Positions 8,927 to 17,585 of a stretch of DNA of 54,016 bases are shown here, piece by piece; the first letter of the stretch is position 1; the number at the start of each line of letters is the position of its first letter. Source of the stretch: Bdellovibrio bacteriovorus (GTDB taxonomy: Bacteria; Bdellovibrionota; Bdellovibrionia; Bdellovibrionales; Bdellovibrionaceae). The translations under genes were made by a program, and so were the position numbers. Below the pieces are notes generated by a model. It was given only the letters and a program-made list of their open reading frames with translations, did not search any database and was not told where the DNA came from. The stretch lies in contig NZ_LUKE01000008.1 of assembly GCF_001592735.1 (NCBI RefSeq), forward strand, positions 1-54,016, read 5' to 3'.

Positions 8927-10223
8927 CAAACACGCGCGTGCACGAACGAATCATCAAGTGATCGCGCGTAAGACCTTTTTTAGCCAAATTCAAAAATTCT
9001 AGGCCCGAGACCGTATTAAAGAAATAGGTACGACCAATGTATTTTGGGTTCTCAGCTCCTGGGGTGATCGGGGACGTTTGCATTCTGATACCCGTCTGTC
9101 TTTCAAACTCATTCTTAAAGGTCACATGGAAGTCTTGACCCCACTGGGTATAACTATTGTTCGAAGGCGAAACGTCCGCCAACGTCAGCCACGAGGGCTC
9201 TTTGTTTCCTTGTAAAATTCCAACGGAAACTCTTAAGCGGTCTTTAAGAACATTGTCTTTTTCCCAGACGCGAGTGATGTCCTTACGACCAATAGCTTCA
9301 AAATAGTTTTCTAACAAAAATGCATCACCAAAATCGCGTAAAGCGATCTTACCGGTGGGGCGCATATTCGCATCAAGCTCGACTAAAAAGTTTTGCGAGT
9401 GCGGAGAATCGTAAACCATTCCGGTTAACGCCATAAACTCCGCCAAGGCTTTCGCTAAAGGCTTGTTATAGTGTTCATTCCAGTAAGTCCCAGGATCATC
9501 AGAACCATTCAGTTTAGCGATCTTGCGACCCGTTTCATCATGCATGATGGAAAAACCCGGCACGTAGGTTTTACCAGAATTAGAAAGACTGTCGTAAGAA
9601 CGAATGACCAAACCTTGATCCAAACCCTTGATACCAAAGGCCATCGTTTCATCTAATAGAACGATGTTTTGCAACGCCGGTTGATTTTTTAAAGACTCGG
9701 CCACGAAATCCGTGATCTTACGGATTTGCTTAGCATCATCCCAAGTCTGTTTTTTATCGGCCCAATAGCCACCGGTATTATCGGTAGATCCCTTGATGGA
9801 AAACTCCGCGCCATTATGAGGATCTACGGCAATATAGCTGCGAGAAGCCGTTTGATAACCCTCAAAATATTTATAACGTATTGCGGGAATGCCGTTTTGC
9901 CTTAAGAACTTCTGAACTTCTTTATGCCATTTGGTGTCTTCAGGATTTAAAATCCAACGGACATACTTTTTCCCATTGCGCTCAAAAATCATCGACTGCA
10001 CAAATTGCGGAGGTGCACGCAAGGCCACATTGGCTTCAACCAGCTCTAACGGAATTTCAAAGTGTTCCAACATAATCTTTTGATTTGAACGAGCCGCCAC
10101 CGCATTGGATTTCGTCTCATACGTCACCAGTCTTTGCATTTCATCGGAAATAGCTTGGGCCGCCAGCGACCATAGCTGCAAAAACACAAACCCTAAAGCC
10201 AGAATAGAACGTAAATGTCTCAT
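8919..10223 (-). CDS. Exported protein with faint NIS-synthetase-like motifs
   Basis: A 434-residue protein with a signal peptide (residues 1-24, ending SLAAQA). The start is set by AAGGA seven bases before the ATG; a second in-frame ATG lies 15 bases upstream. Motifs in order are SIKGS (142-146), HSQN (275-278) and RDFGD (296-300). Their order recalls the ATP and substrate site of IucA/IucC-type siderophore synthetases (K/S region, HxQN, RD), but those are cytoplasmic, so the link is weak. The gene follows the transglutaminase-like gene after 33 bases, likely as an operon. Confidence 0.6.
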   Translation of the reverse strand: MRHLRSILALGFVFLQLWSLAAQAISDEMQRLVTYETKSNAVAARSNQKIMLEHFEIPLELVEANVALRAPPQFVQSMIFERNGKKYVRWILNPEDTKWHKEVQKFLRQNGIPAIRYKYFEGYQTASRSYIAVDPHNGAEFSIKGSTDNTGGYWADKKQTWDDAKQIRKITDFVAESLKNQPALQNIVLLDETMAFGIKGLDQGLVIRSYDSLSNSGKTYVPGFSIMHDETGRKIAKLNGSDDPGTYWNEHYNKPLAKALAEFMALTGMVYDSPHSQNFLVELDANMRPTGKIALRDFGDAFLLENYFEAIGRKDITRVWEKDNVLKDRLRVSVGILQGNKEPSWLTLADVSPSNNSYTQWGQDFHVTFKNEFERQTGIRMQTSPITPGAENPKYIGRTYFFNTVSGLEFLNLAKKGLTRDHLMIRSCTRVFAM

Positions 10224-10256
10224 TAATTGTCCTTCCACGATTACATCTACTAAAAA

Positions 10257-11417
10257 CTATTGAAAAATCTTATTGCACGACGGATGGGCGGATTCGTTGA
10301 TCAAATCTTTGATCACACCGAACTCTAAATGCGGGTTCCCGCCCTTATCGGCATGAAGTTTATCCGCTCCTTTACCACCGACAAACCAAGCAAAATCAAC
10401 TCCCCGCACGCCCGCGTTCTTTTTCCATTTGCCTTCGATGGCCCGTCCATCGCGATCCAGATACAAGGTGTACCGACCCTCTAGGGTTTGCAGCAATGAA
10501 CCATTCGCCACTTGAGCCTTCGTCGGACGATTGCTCTGTTTGATGTCTACTTCCCCCAAGGTTTCTAAAACAAAACTGACATCGACTTTTTCAATCGCGT
10601 CGGGATAAGCCTCTCGTTCGGTGGGTGTCAGTTTTTTCTTGTCACTTAGCGTGCGCTTATAACCGACCACAGTTTCATTCCAGATTTCTGATCCCAGGTG
10701 GGAATCAATAATGAAAGGCTTTTTATTGACGGCTAAACCGTAACGTAAAACCAGGTCAAACACCGCGGCATTGGGTTGATTTTGCGAACGGCCTTTGCGT
10801 GAAGGCGAGCCAATCTGCGCGTACTCTTGAGTATAAAAATAGCTGGCCCCAGCTAAAGCCTTTAAATCCGCGGGTTGGAAAACCACTTTTTCTCCCGCCG
10901 GATTGGTGCGTTCTACCGCAAACTGAGGTTCGGCTAACATAATCCCCGCGCAACGAACACCGTTACAAAAACCTTCCCAATCTTGAATCTTGGCCCCTTG
11001 TCTTAAAGGACCGCGAAAGTTCATTTCGTGATCCGTCGTACGAAAATCATAGAGGCCTAAAAGGACGTCATATTTTTCGACAGGCGACAATTTTTGCCGC
11101 TCCTCAGGCGTTAATTTCATATATGAATTCTTATTTAAGACTGTGCCTGGATGCTTAGATTCAGTCCAACGCTGAGCAATTCCCCCCTGATACATAGGAA
11201 AGTAATTGCCTGCCCAAGGAGCATTTTTTTCGGCCAAACGGAACTCTGCCGGCCCTTTAAAAGGATTTAAATAGGACTCAACACCCTTTTTTGTGATGTT
11301 AGAAAAGCCTAAGGACGACTTATACCAATAGAGATCATCCGCCAGAACCCCGGCGTGTGAGGCCGAAGACAGAAACTGACTAAAGATCAGACATATAATG
11401 ACGTACCGACGTAACAT
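10257..11417 (-). CDS. Exported transglutaminase-elicitor-like protein
   Basis: A 386-residue protein with a signal peptide (1-22, ending ASHAG). It resembles the transglutaminase elicitor family first known from Phytophthora: DWEGFCNGV supplies a likely nucleophile, C151, and FIIDSHLGSEIWN supplies H240 and the WN signature. If active it would cross-link or cut amide bonds outside the cytoplasm, perhaps in prey. The start ATG at 11417 has GGAG upstream; the open frame to 11558 would bury the signal peptide. First gene of a two-gene unit. Confidence 0.6.
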   Translation of the reverse strand: MLRRYVIICLIFSQFLSSASHAGVLADDLYWYKSSLGFSNITKKGVESYLNPFKGPAEFRLAEKNAPWAGNYFPMYQGGIAQRWTESKHPGTVLNKNSYMKLTPEERQKLSPVEKYDVLLGLYDFRTTDHEMNFRGPLRQGAKIQDWEGFCNGVRCAGIMLAEPQFAVERTNPAGEKVVFQPADLKALAGASYFYTQEYAQIGSPSRKGRSQNQPNAAVFDLVLRYGLAVNKKPFIIDSHLGSEIWNETVVGYKRTLSDKKKLTPTEREAYPDAIEKVDVSFVLETLGEVDIKQSNRPTKAQVANGSLLQTLEGRYTLYLDRDGRAIEGKWKKNAGVRGVDFAWFVGGKGADKLHADKGGNPHLEFGVIKDLINESAHPSCNKIFQ

Positions 11418-11576
11418 ACCTAGCTCCAAGTGATTGCACGTGGCGGTACGATGCAGAAATGGTGCCGAAAGGTTTTGACCGGGTTCGGAGGCGGAGTTAG
11501 CTTGAGCCATTACTTTAATTAACTTAATGCGCCGCCCAAATATGGGATCACGGAGCATGATCTTTGTGGAGAATTT

Positions 11577-12743
11577 ATGGCTGAATATATTAATCCAGAT
11601 TACGTTCCAGAACCGGAAAAGATGAATGTGAAAAAAGGTCTTGAAGGTGCGGTGATCGACACGTCTTCAGTATCTAAAGTAAATGCAGAAACCAACTCCT
11701 TGGTTTACCGTGGTTACCCCGTTCAAGATTTAGCAGAAAACTGCTCGTTCGAAGAAGTGGCTTACTTGATGTACAACGGCGAATTGCCAAATGCGTCTCA
11801 ACTTGCCGACTTCACAAAAAAAGAGCGCGGCTATCGCGAGATTTCGACGACTTTGTTGAACGTGATCAAAGCTCTTCCGCAAAAATGCCATCCGATGGAT
11901 TCTATTCGCACGGCCGTTTCTTTCCAAGGTTGTGAAGATGCGCGTATCTGGGATTCAACGCCTGCAACAGATATGGACAAAGCCATCCAATTGCTAGCAA
12001 AAATTCCAACGATGGTGGCGGCGGATTACCGCTTCAAAAAAGGTTTGGATTTCATTCCTCCGAAAGCAGATTTATCTATCGCGGAAAACTTCTTCCACAT
12101 GTGCTTTGGTAAAGTGCCCGCTAAAGAAGTGGTTAAAGCTTTCGACGTTTCTTTGATCCTTTACGCGGAACACAGCTTCAATGCTTCGACGTTCACCGCA
12201 CGTGTGGTGACTTCAACTCAATCGGATCTTTATTCTGCGACCGTAGCGGGTATCGGCGCCCTGAAGGGACCTTTGCACGGTGGAGCGAACGAACAAGTCA
12301 TGCACATGATGATCGAAATCGCGGATCCGGCTAAAGCCGAACAGTGGATGATCGATGCCTTGGCGCAAAAGAAAAAAGTCATGGGTTTTGGTCACCGCGT
12401 GTATAAGTCTGGCGACTCTCGCGTACCGACAATGAAAAAATACGCCCAAGTCATGGCCGACGTTATCGGCGATCAAAAATGGATGAAAATGTACAACAGC
12501 TTGGAAAAAGTGATGGTAGAGAAAAAGAAAATCTATCCAAACCTCGATTTCCCGGCAGGCCCGGCTTACTACATGATGGGCTTTGAGATCGACTTCTTTA
12601 CACCGATCTTCGTGATGGCGCGTACTACGGGTTGGTCCGCGCACATTATGGAGCAAGCGGCGAACAACCGTATCATTCGTCCTTTGAGTGAGTACGTGGG
12701 TTCACCTCAACGTAAAGTGACTCCGATCAGCGAACGTAAATAA
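11577..12743 (+). CDS. prpC: Citrate / 2-methylcitrate synthase
   Basis: A 388-residue type II citrate synthase-fold enzyme. Catalytic residues are visible: His in GPLHGGANE, His in GFGHRVY and Asp in PNLDF. The C-terminal RTTGWSAHI.EQ and IIRPLSEYVG segments resemble 2-methylcitrate synthases, and prpB lies 5 kb away, so PrpC is the preferred name; it could instead be the general citrate synthase. A TGGAG ribosome site precedes the ATG. A strong terminator follows. Confidence 0.8.
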   Translation: MAEYINPDYVPEPEKMNVKKGLEGAVIDTSSVSKVNAETNSLVYRGYPVQDLAENCSFEEVAYLMYNGELPNASQLADFTKKERGYREISTTLLNVIKALPQKCHPMDSIRTAVSFQGCEDARIWDSTPATDMDKAIQLLAKIPTMVAADYRFKKGLDFIPPKADLSIAENFFHMCFGKVPAKEVVKAFDVSLILYAEHSFNASTFTARVVTSTQSDLYSATVAGIGALKGPLHGGANEQVMHMMIEIADPAKAEQWMIDALAQKKKVMGFGHRVYKSGDSRVPTMKKYAQVMADVIGDQKWMKMYNSLEKVMVEKKKIYPNLDFPAGPAYYMMGFEIDFFTPIFVMARTTGWSAHIMEQAANNRIIRPLSEYVGSPQRKVTPISERK

Positions 12744-12784
12744 TTATTTAAGGGCTTCGGCTTTTAGATAGAAAAATGAATATC

Positions 12785-12836
12785 AACCCCAGGATTTAAG
12801 CCTTTTAAGGTTTAAATTTCTGGGGTTTTGTTTTTA
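12785..12836 (+). terminator. Terminator after citrate/methylcitrate synthase
   Basis: A long stem with the outer part AACCCCAG / CTGGGGTT (12785-12792 with 12820-12827) and further pairing inside, followed by TTGTTTTT. Confidence 0.85.
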
Positions 12837-12849
12837 AAGAGAAAGAAAT

Positions 12850-13401
12850 ATGAATTCTGAAAAACTAGGCGACTTAGAAAAAAAGCCTTTCAATTCACTC
12901 CTTGAAGGTCCGCGCATCAAGATGGCCCATGCCTCCCCGTTGTACTCGCAGCAAGTTTTTGACTACATCCAACGTGATCATGCCTTGGGCGGTCGGATTT
13001 ATCCTTGGGTTAAAACTTTGGAAGAGGTTGAGCAATATGTGGTTAAACCTGTCACTATGGAATCAAAAGACATTCATTATTTAATTTTTCTTGGAGACAA
13101 AGCCATTGGGTCCGCCCACGTGCATACGATCTCCTACCTTGATCATAAAGCCGAGGTCGGATACGCGCTTGAAACCGCCGAGTATGGAAAAGGATACGCC
13201 AGCGAAGCCTTGCAGCTGTTATTAGCAGAAATGAAACGTCTTGGTTTTAACAAGGCCATTATCAGCACGACTCAGGATAATGTGGCCTCGATGAAGGTCG
13301 CCGAACGCAATGGTTTTAAACGCGAAGGACTGTTTGCGCAGGACTATATCGAAAATGGCCGCTTTGTGGATTCGGTTCTATACGGAAAGCTGTTACGGTG
13401 A
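12850..13401 (+). CDS. RimJ/RimL-like GNAT acetyltransferase
   Basis: A 183-residue protein of the RimJ/RimL branch of GNAT enzymes. The acetyl-CoA loop is AEYGKGYASEAL (about residues 112-123), followed by NVASMKVAERNGFKREG, the hallmark of this group. It may acetylate a protein N-terminus or a small amine; the substrate is unknown. Only a weak AGAAAG ribosome site is seen. It converges on the TIGR02147 regulator gene. Confidence 0.82.
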   Translation: MNSEKLGDLEKKPFNSLLEGPRIKMAHASPLYSQQVFDYIQRDHALGGRIYPWVKTLEEVEQYVVKPVTMESKDIHYLIFLGDKAIGSAHVHTISYLDHKAEVGYALETAEYGKGYASEALQLLLAEMKRLGFNKAIISTTQDNVASMKVAERNGFKREGLFAQDYIENGRFVDSVLYGKLLR

Positions 13402-13419
13402 CTTTACCCTTAGAAACCA

Positions 13420-14238
13420 TCAGTTTTTAGAGCAGATAAAAACTTGCTGGGTGGAGTTCCCGTTTTCGCTTTGGAATTCATCCATCACTTTATAAACGGC
13501 ATCGCGCAGTCGTTCTTTGAACGCGGCCAATTGACGAGTTTCAACGGAAAACACTGAATACAAAACAAGATTGTTAGGATTGTCTGTGAACTCAGCCGGG
13601 CTGGTGGCAATTTCTCGTCCCAATTCGCCCACTAACGTGCCCAGTTCTTTGCCCGTAAAATTGAGCATGTCCACCGCAGTCTCATTAGCAAAATAGCGTC
13701 CTTTTTTTTCGGTGACTAGCCCTGAGGTTTCTAGGATCTCGATATTTCTTAGCGCTTCCACTTTTGAAAGTTTACTTCGTTTCAAGATATCCTCTAACGA
13801 AGCCCCCTGCTCTTGATCACCCAAGGAAGCATAAACCAAGAAACATTTTTTCTTAGAAACAACCTTTCCCAACAAGGGGCCCAGCGTTCTAGGTGTCCGA
13901 TTTCCCGTTTTAAAGGATTTTCTGAGACGCAGAATTTCAACCGCGATTTTATCTTGAGATAAAGGGCTCAGTTCGGGCTGCTCTTGGCCGACCAACAGTG
14001 CAAAGTACTCTTGCGCCATCTTGGGAATATTAAGAGCATGGCGAATAGAACGAAGACTTTCTTTAGAAAGCTTCTTTTTTCCAGACAGGTATTCGGAAAG
14101 AAAACTGCGAGAGCTAAAACCACAGTGCCGTGAAAATTCCGCGACACTGATGGGCTTCGCCCCCGATTTTTGAATTTTTAAAGCGGATCGCAGAAAGCTT
14201 CTGGGATCCGTCTCATTCAGCAGTTTTTCGACGTCCAC
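13420..14238 (-). CDS. TIGR02147-family regulator
   Basis: A 272-residue protein matching the TIGR02147 family, abundant in Bdellovibrio and Fibrobacter. The N-terminal part is an HTH-like region (SVAEFSRHCGFSSRSFLSEYLSGKKKLSKE, split here around residues 31-60), and the long C-terminal domain is helical. It begins with GTG directly after the stop codon of the upstream secreted-protein gene, with no clear ribosome site, so it is probably translated by coupling. The targets are unknown. Confidence 0.8.
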   Translation of the reverse strand: MDVEKLLNETDPRSFLRSALKIQKSGAKPISVAEFSRHCGFSSRSFLSEYLSGKKKLSKESLRSIRHALNIPKMAQEYFALLVGQEQPELSPLSQDKIAVEILRLRKSFKTGNRTPRTLGPLLGKVVSKKKCFLVYASLGDQEQGASLEDILKRSKLSKVEALRNIEILETSGLVTEKKGRYFANETAVDMLNFTGKELGTLVGELGREIATSPAEFTDNPNNLVLYSVFSVETRQLAAFKERLRDAVYKVMDEFQSENGNSTQQVFICSKN

Positions 14239-14676
14239 TTAGTTGCCGACAGAGATGCGTGGTTCTGCGCTCGAGTTAGAATCGTAAGTGATTTCTGAGT
14301 TTTTATAACAGATAACCGCAGTTTCAATATCACCCGGACCATCAGCCAAAATAGTCAATGTCCCCGAAGCGCCGTTTTCTTTTCCGTCCATTACAAGTTT
14401 GATAGAAGCGTCTTTATTGAAAACGATCACGCCGCTGCCATTAGACTTCAAAGTCGCCGCAGAATCGTCAAGACGTGTTTTCGTGCCGTCGTCTTCGTTG
14501 TTAAGCACAACCACGGTATTGAATTTTGAAGGCGCTAGCGAAGGCACCAGCCCGATGGAATACCAGATATCACCATCATCTTGTTCACAAGTGTAAGCGG
14601 TTTTTACAGTTGTTTGGCTCGCTTGAGCCGCAAAAGAAAGACTTAAAGTCGCAAAAGCTAAAAGGAACTTTGTCAT
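14239..14676 (-). CDS. Small secreted protein coupled to TIGR02147 regulator
   Basis: A 145-residue protein with a signal peptide (1-19, ending AAQAS) and AGGAG upstream of the ATG. The mature part is acidic, beta-rich and has two cysteines (in AYTCEQ and AVICYK) that could pair. No family is recognised. Its stop codon abuts the GTG of the TIGR02147 gene, an arrangement in which a small exported protein and such a regulator form one unit. Confidence 0.7.
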   Translation of the reverse strand: MTKFLLAFATLSLSFAAQASQTTVKTAYTCEQDDGDIWYSIGLVPSLAPSKFNTVVVLNNEDDGTKTRLDDSAATLKSNGSGVIVFNKDASIKLVMDGKENGASGTLTILADGPGDIETAVICYKNSEITYDSNSSAEPRISVGN

Positions 14677-14819
14677 GGAATTCTCCTGTGTATGGGAGGG
14701 TTATGCCATGGGGTTTCCGTGACCTTCTATTAAAAAAACAGGGGACGCTTTAAATCGCGTTCGCTAGCGAACATTTTAAAAATCGCCTGAACTATTTACT
14801 CAAAACGTCTAATTCCTGC

Positions 14820-15737
14820 TCATTTCCTCGCGAAGTCTTCCGCCAAAATCTCATGGACGGCAGCCGCCCCGGCCATGCTGCCCGCAGCACTGGCCATTAA
14901 AACTGAATGCATCATAGTGGAGCTATCACCGGCAGCATAGACCCCGGGCACCGAAGTCTCATACTTCATGCCGATTTTATAAAGACCCATTTCATTCAAC
15001 TCACATCCTAAAGAAGTTCCTAAGGAAGATTTTATTTGGAACGGCAATACCGGCGTCATAAAAATGCCTTCTAAATTTATTTTTTCTCCGTCGACAAAGT
15101 GAACGGACCTTAACTGTTCTCCCACAGACTCCAGGTGAGTGATTTTTTTTGAAATCCAGGGCACTGTGTTTTTTTCTAAATGCCGAATAAACTCCGGATC
15201 AAGATTTTCAGCGCCGTTTGTTAATAACACCAAATCTTTAGAAAGCCCGCGAATCATGGGCACCATGTGGGCGGCAAAAGTAGCATCCGACAAAAGGGCT
15301 AATTTTTTATCGCGCACTTCATACCCATGACAAAAGGGACAGTGAAAGACGGACTTCCCCCACAGATCTTTAAGTCCCGGAATATCGGGGTGACGATCTT
15401 GAATACCTTCCGCCAAAATCACTTTGCGAACATGAACGTATTTACTAGAGGAAAGCTCGGCCCGAAATCCCGCCGATTGTTTTTCGATGCTTTTCACTGA
15501 TCCTGAAAAAAACTCCGTAGTTCTGTATTTTTCAATGTCCGCCATGGCAAGCTTGCGCCATTCTTGCGGATGAATGCCGTCTCGGGTGGGGAAAGAATTT
15601 AAGTGGGACGAGGGGGCATTTCTGGGCCTGGCGTCATCGCATAGAATCACTTTTCTTTGCATGCGCGCTAAATTTAAAGCCGCACTTAAGCCCGCAGGAC
15701 CACCACCCACGATTAAAACGTCATAATCAAACTTCAT
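14820..15737 (-). CDS. Thioredoxin-reductase-like FAD oxidoreductase
   Basis: A 305-residue flavoprotein. The FAD motif is GGGPAG (11-16), the redox pair is C133-P-F-C136 and GVYAAGDSS lies near the C terminus. The second Rossmann site, where thioredoxin reductases have GxGxxA for NADPH, reads LSDATFAAH (149-157) and lacks the glycines. It may be an oxidase-type relative (GliT-like) or use another electron source. The gene is divergent from a LysR gene, with a matching operator between them. Confidence 0.82.
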   Translation of the reverse strand: MKFDYDVLIVGGGPAGLSAALNLARMQRKVILCDDARPRNAPSSHLNSFPTRDGIHPQEWRKLAMADIEKYRTTEFFSGSVKSIEKQSAGFRAELSSSKYVHVRKVILAEGIQDRHPDIPGLKDLWGKSVFHCPFCHGYEVRDKKLALLSDATFAAHMVPMIRGLSKDLVLLTNGAENLDPEFIRHLEKNTVPWISKKITHLESVGEQLRSVHFVDGEKINLEGIFMTPVLPFQIKSSLGTSLGCELNEMGLYKIGMKYETSVPGVYAAGDSSTMMHSVLMASAAGSMAGAAAVHEILAEDFARK

Positions 15738-15760
15738 AAAGACCTCACATCCTTGGTTTG

Positions 15761-15832
15761 ATTATAAGCCGCTCAGGGCGAAATGATAATTTCTGATTTG
15801 TGGACTTATTGATACCTTTATGGTATCAATAA
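15761..15832 (-). promoter_or_regulatory. Promoter and LysR operator for the flavoprotein gene
   Basis: On the minus strand, TTATCA (15784-15789), 17 bases and TATAAT (15761-15766) form a strong promoter with a start near 15754. A perfect 11+5+11 inverted repeat (15806-15816 with 15822-15832) contains the LysR-type core ATAC-N7-GTAT, a T-N11-A motif. Its centre, 15819, is 65 bases upstream of that start, the classic activator site for LysR-type regulators. It ends three bases before the lysR start codon, so the regulator can also repress itself. Confidence 0.75.
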
Positions 15833-15835
15833 TAC

Positions 15836-16756
15836 ATGGACTTACAAAAGCTTAAAGCCTTTATCGTCGTCGCCGAAGAACTTAATTTTCGCAAAAGTGC
15901 AGAAATCTTAGGGATGTCCCAACCTCCCCTGACCCGTCTTATTGCCGCCTTAGAAGAAGAGCTAGGCACCAGCCTTTTTGAACGCACCACCCGTCAGGTG
16001 ACATTGACGGCTTCAGGAATTTATCTACTAAAGCAAGCCCGCGAGATCTTTCAATCCATGGAGCGCATCGAATCGGAAATCAAGCAGATCGGAAAAATCA
16101 AATCGGGGGACTTGCGAATCGGATTTTCCACGGCCGCTTTTTTGGCAAAGCTTCCCCGAATTATTGATGCCTTTCAGGAACGCTTTCCTAAAATTAAGTT
16201 TGAACTCGCCCAAGAGTCGGAAAAAGAAATTTTAAAAGGTCTGTATTCCGGAGACTTCGACGTCGCCTTTTTAGAGGGCACGGACCAACACGTGAGCCTT
16301 AAAAACGAACTCGTGAAAGATCATAAGTTGGGTGTTTTACTTCCTCGCAAACATGCCTTGGCAAAAAAGAAAGAACTGGATTTTAAAGAACTTAAAAATG
16401 AGACTTTCATTTTGCACCCCCGCGACGAAGCGCGAGTGATTTATGAAAGTTTCACGCAAGTTTTTGAACAAGCCGGATTTAAGCCCAAGGTTTACATGAA
16501 AAACCCCCGGGAAGTGTGCCCCATCTTAGTCGCCACCGGGCGAGGAATCTCTTTAAGTCTCGCTGGCACCCAGAATATCGCCCCCGATGACACCGTATTT
16601 GTGCCTGTTAAAAACTTCTTTTTACCCGTCTCGGTCTATTGGAGCCCAGATAACGATAAGGCCGCCTTGGCCAGTTTCCTCAGTTTTACTCTGGAATCCC
16701 AAGCCACCCGGTCTAAATCTTTAGAGTGCGTGACTGATGCTATTGTCAGAAGTTAG
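15836..16756 (+). CDS. LysR-type transcriptional regulator
   Basis: A 306-residue LysR-type factor. The N-terminal HTH begins in the usual way (MDLQKLKAFIVVAEELNF) and includes MSQPPLTRLIAALEEELG, then the effector-binding domain. It probably controls the divergent thioredoxin-reductase-like gene through the palindrome at 15806-15832. No ribosome site fits between that palindrome and the ATG, so the message may be leaderless. The inducer is unknown. Confidence 0.85.
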   Translation: MDLQKLKAFIVVAEELNFRKSAEILGMSQPPLTRLIAALEEELGTSLFERTTRQVTLTASGIYLLKQAREIFQSMERIESEIKQIGKIKSGDLRIGFSTAAFLAKLPRIIDAFQERFPKIKFELAQESEKEILKGLYSGDFDVAFLEGTDQHVSLKNELVKDHKLGVLLPRKHALAKKKELDFKELKNETFILHPRDEARVIYESFTQVFEQAGFKPKVYMKNPREVCPILVATGRGISLSLAGTQNIAPDDTVFVPVKNFFLPVSVYWSPDNDKAALASFLSFTLESQATRSKSLECVTDAIVRS

Positions 16757-16768
16757 AAAGCTTTCTAA
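16753..16768. other. Perfect 16-bp palindrome
   Basis: TTAGAAAGCTTTCTAA overlaps the lysR stop codon and lies 10 bases before the next gene. With no loop it is more like an operator or a chance palindrome than a terminator. Confidence 0.3.
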
Positions 16769-16778
16769 AATAGAACAT

Positions 16779-17585
16779 ATGCTAAAAATGCTTCGCTCTT
16801 CGGCTTTCATTTTTTCGATCTTTTTATTCGGCTGCAATGGCGGTGGAGATGGTGGTGGGACAACGACCAGCTTCCCCTATTCAAAACCCTCGCTTTATTT
16901 TAAGTCTACGCAAAAAATTGTGGTCGATGTCTACTACGAACCCGGCGCAGAACCTTTTACCGGATCTACTGCCGGCGGACTTAATTATTGGGATATTTTA
17001 GAAGACAATCTCAACGAGATATTTAAATACCGCAGTTCGGCTCCGGTCGTCGTCGTTCCGAAGGCATTGGGCTCAATGACGGCTCTTTCTAATAACGCCA
17101 AATCATCATGGCTAGGAACAGAGATCGTCGCCCTTCACAACCAAACGGCACACACGGATTCCACCGCGACTGAAGCGCATTTTTATTTGTATTTCTTAAA
17201 TGGCTATTACAATTCCGGCTCAGGTGCAAGCACGTCGGTCATCGGCGTGAGCCTGACCGGCACCCCGATTATTGCGATATTTAAGGATGTCGTAGAAAGT
17301 ACGGGGGCCAACCCCGCGGGCCCCGTTCCGAAGTATGTCGAACAAAGCACCTTGGTGCATGAAATGGGTCATGCGCTAGGTTTTGTGAACAATGGCGTGC
17401 CGATGGTCAGCAGTCATCAAGACACCGCCCACGGCGCACATACCACGAATACAAATTGTGTGATGTACTGGCAAAATGAAGGGGCTTCGGGCCTACAGAG
17501 CTTTGTCGCGCAATTTATTACCAACGGCACGACCGTGATGTGGGGCAGTCAGGTGTTGGCGGATGCGCAAGGTTACAGTCAGTAA
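16779..17585 (+). CDS. Lipoprotein metalloprotease (metzincin-like)
   Basis: From the ATG at 16779 this is a 268-residue lipoprotein: signal segment, lipobox LFGC with C19, then a Gly-rich linker. The zinc motif HEMGHALGFVNNG (194-206) fits HExxHxxGxxxxG, and a methionine in VMYW (M229) could form the Met-turn, so a metzincin-type protease is likely. A third zinc ligand may be a later His in SSHQDTAHGAH. The frame is open upstream into lysR. The ribosome site is weak. It is probably surface or periplasmic. Confidence 0.68.
   Translation: MLKMLRSSAFIFSIFLFGCNGGGDGGGTTTSFPYSKPSLYFKSTQKIVVDVYYEPGAEPFTGSTAGGLNYWDILEDNLNEIFKYRSSAPVVVVPKALGSMTALSNNAKSSWLGTEIVALHNQTAHTDSTATEAHFYLYFLNGYYNSGSGASTSVIGVSLTGTPIIAIFKDVVESTGANPAGPVPKYVEQSTLVHEMGHALGFVNNGVPMVSSHQDTAHGAHTTNTNCVMYWQNEGASGLQSFVAQFITNGTTVMWGSQVLADAQGYSQ

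Noticed and set aside
12213-12656. A 147-residue minus-strand reading frame
   Set aside because: It lies wholly within the citrate/methylcitrate synthase gene, its residue content (very rich in His, Arg and Phe) is that of an antisense shadow, and it has no ribosome site.
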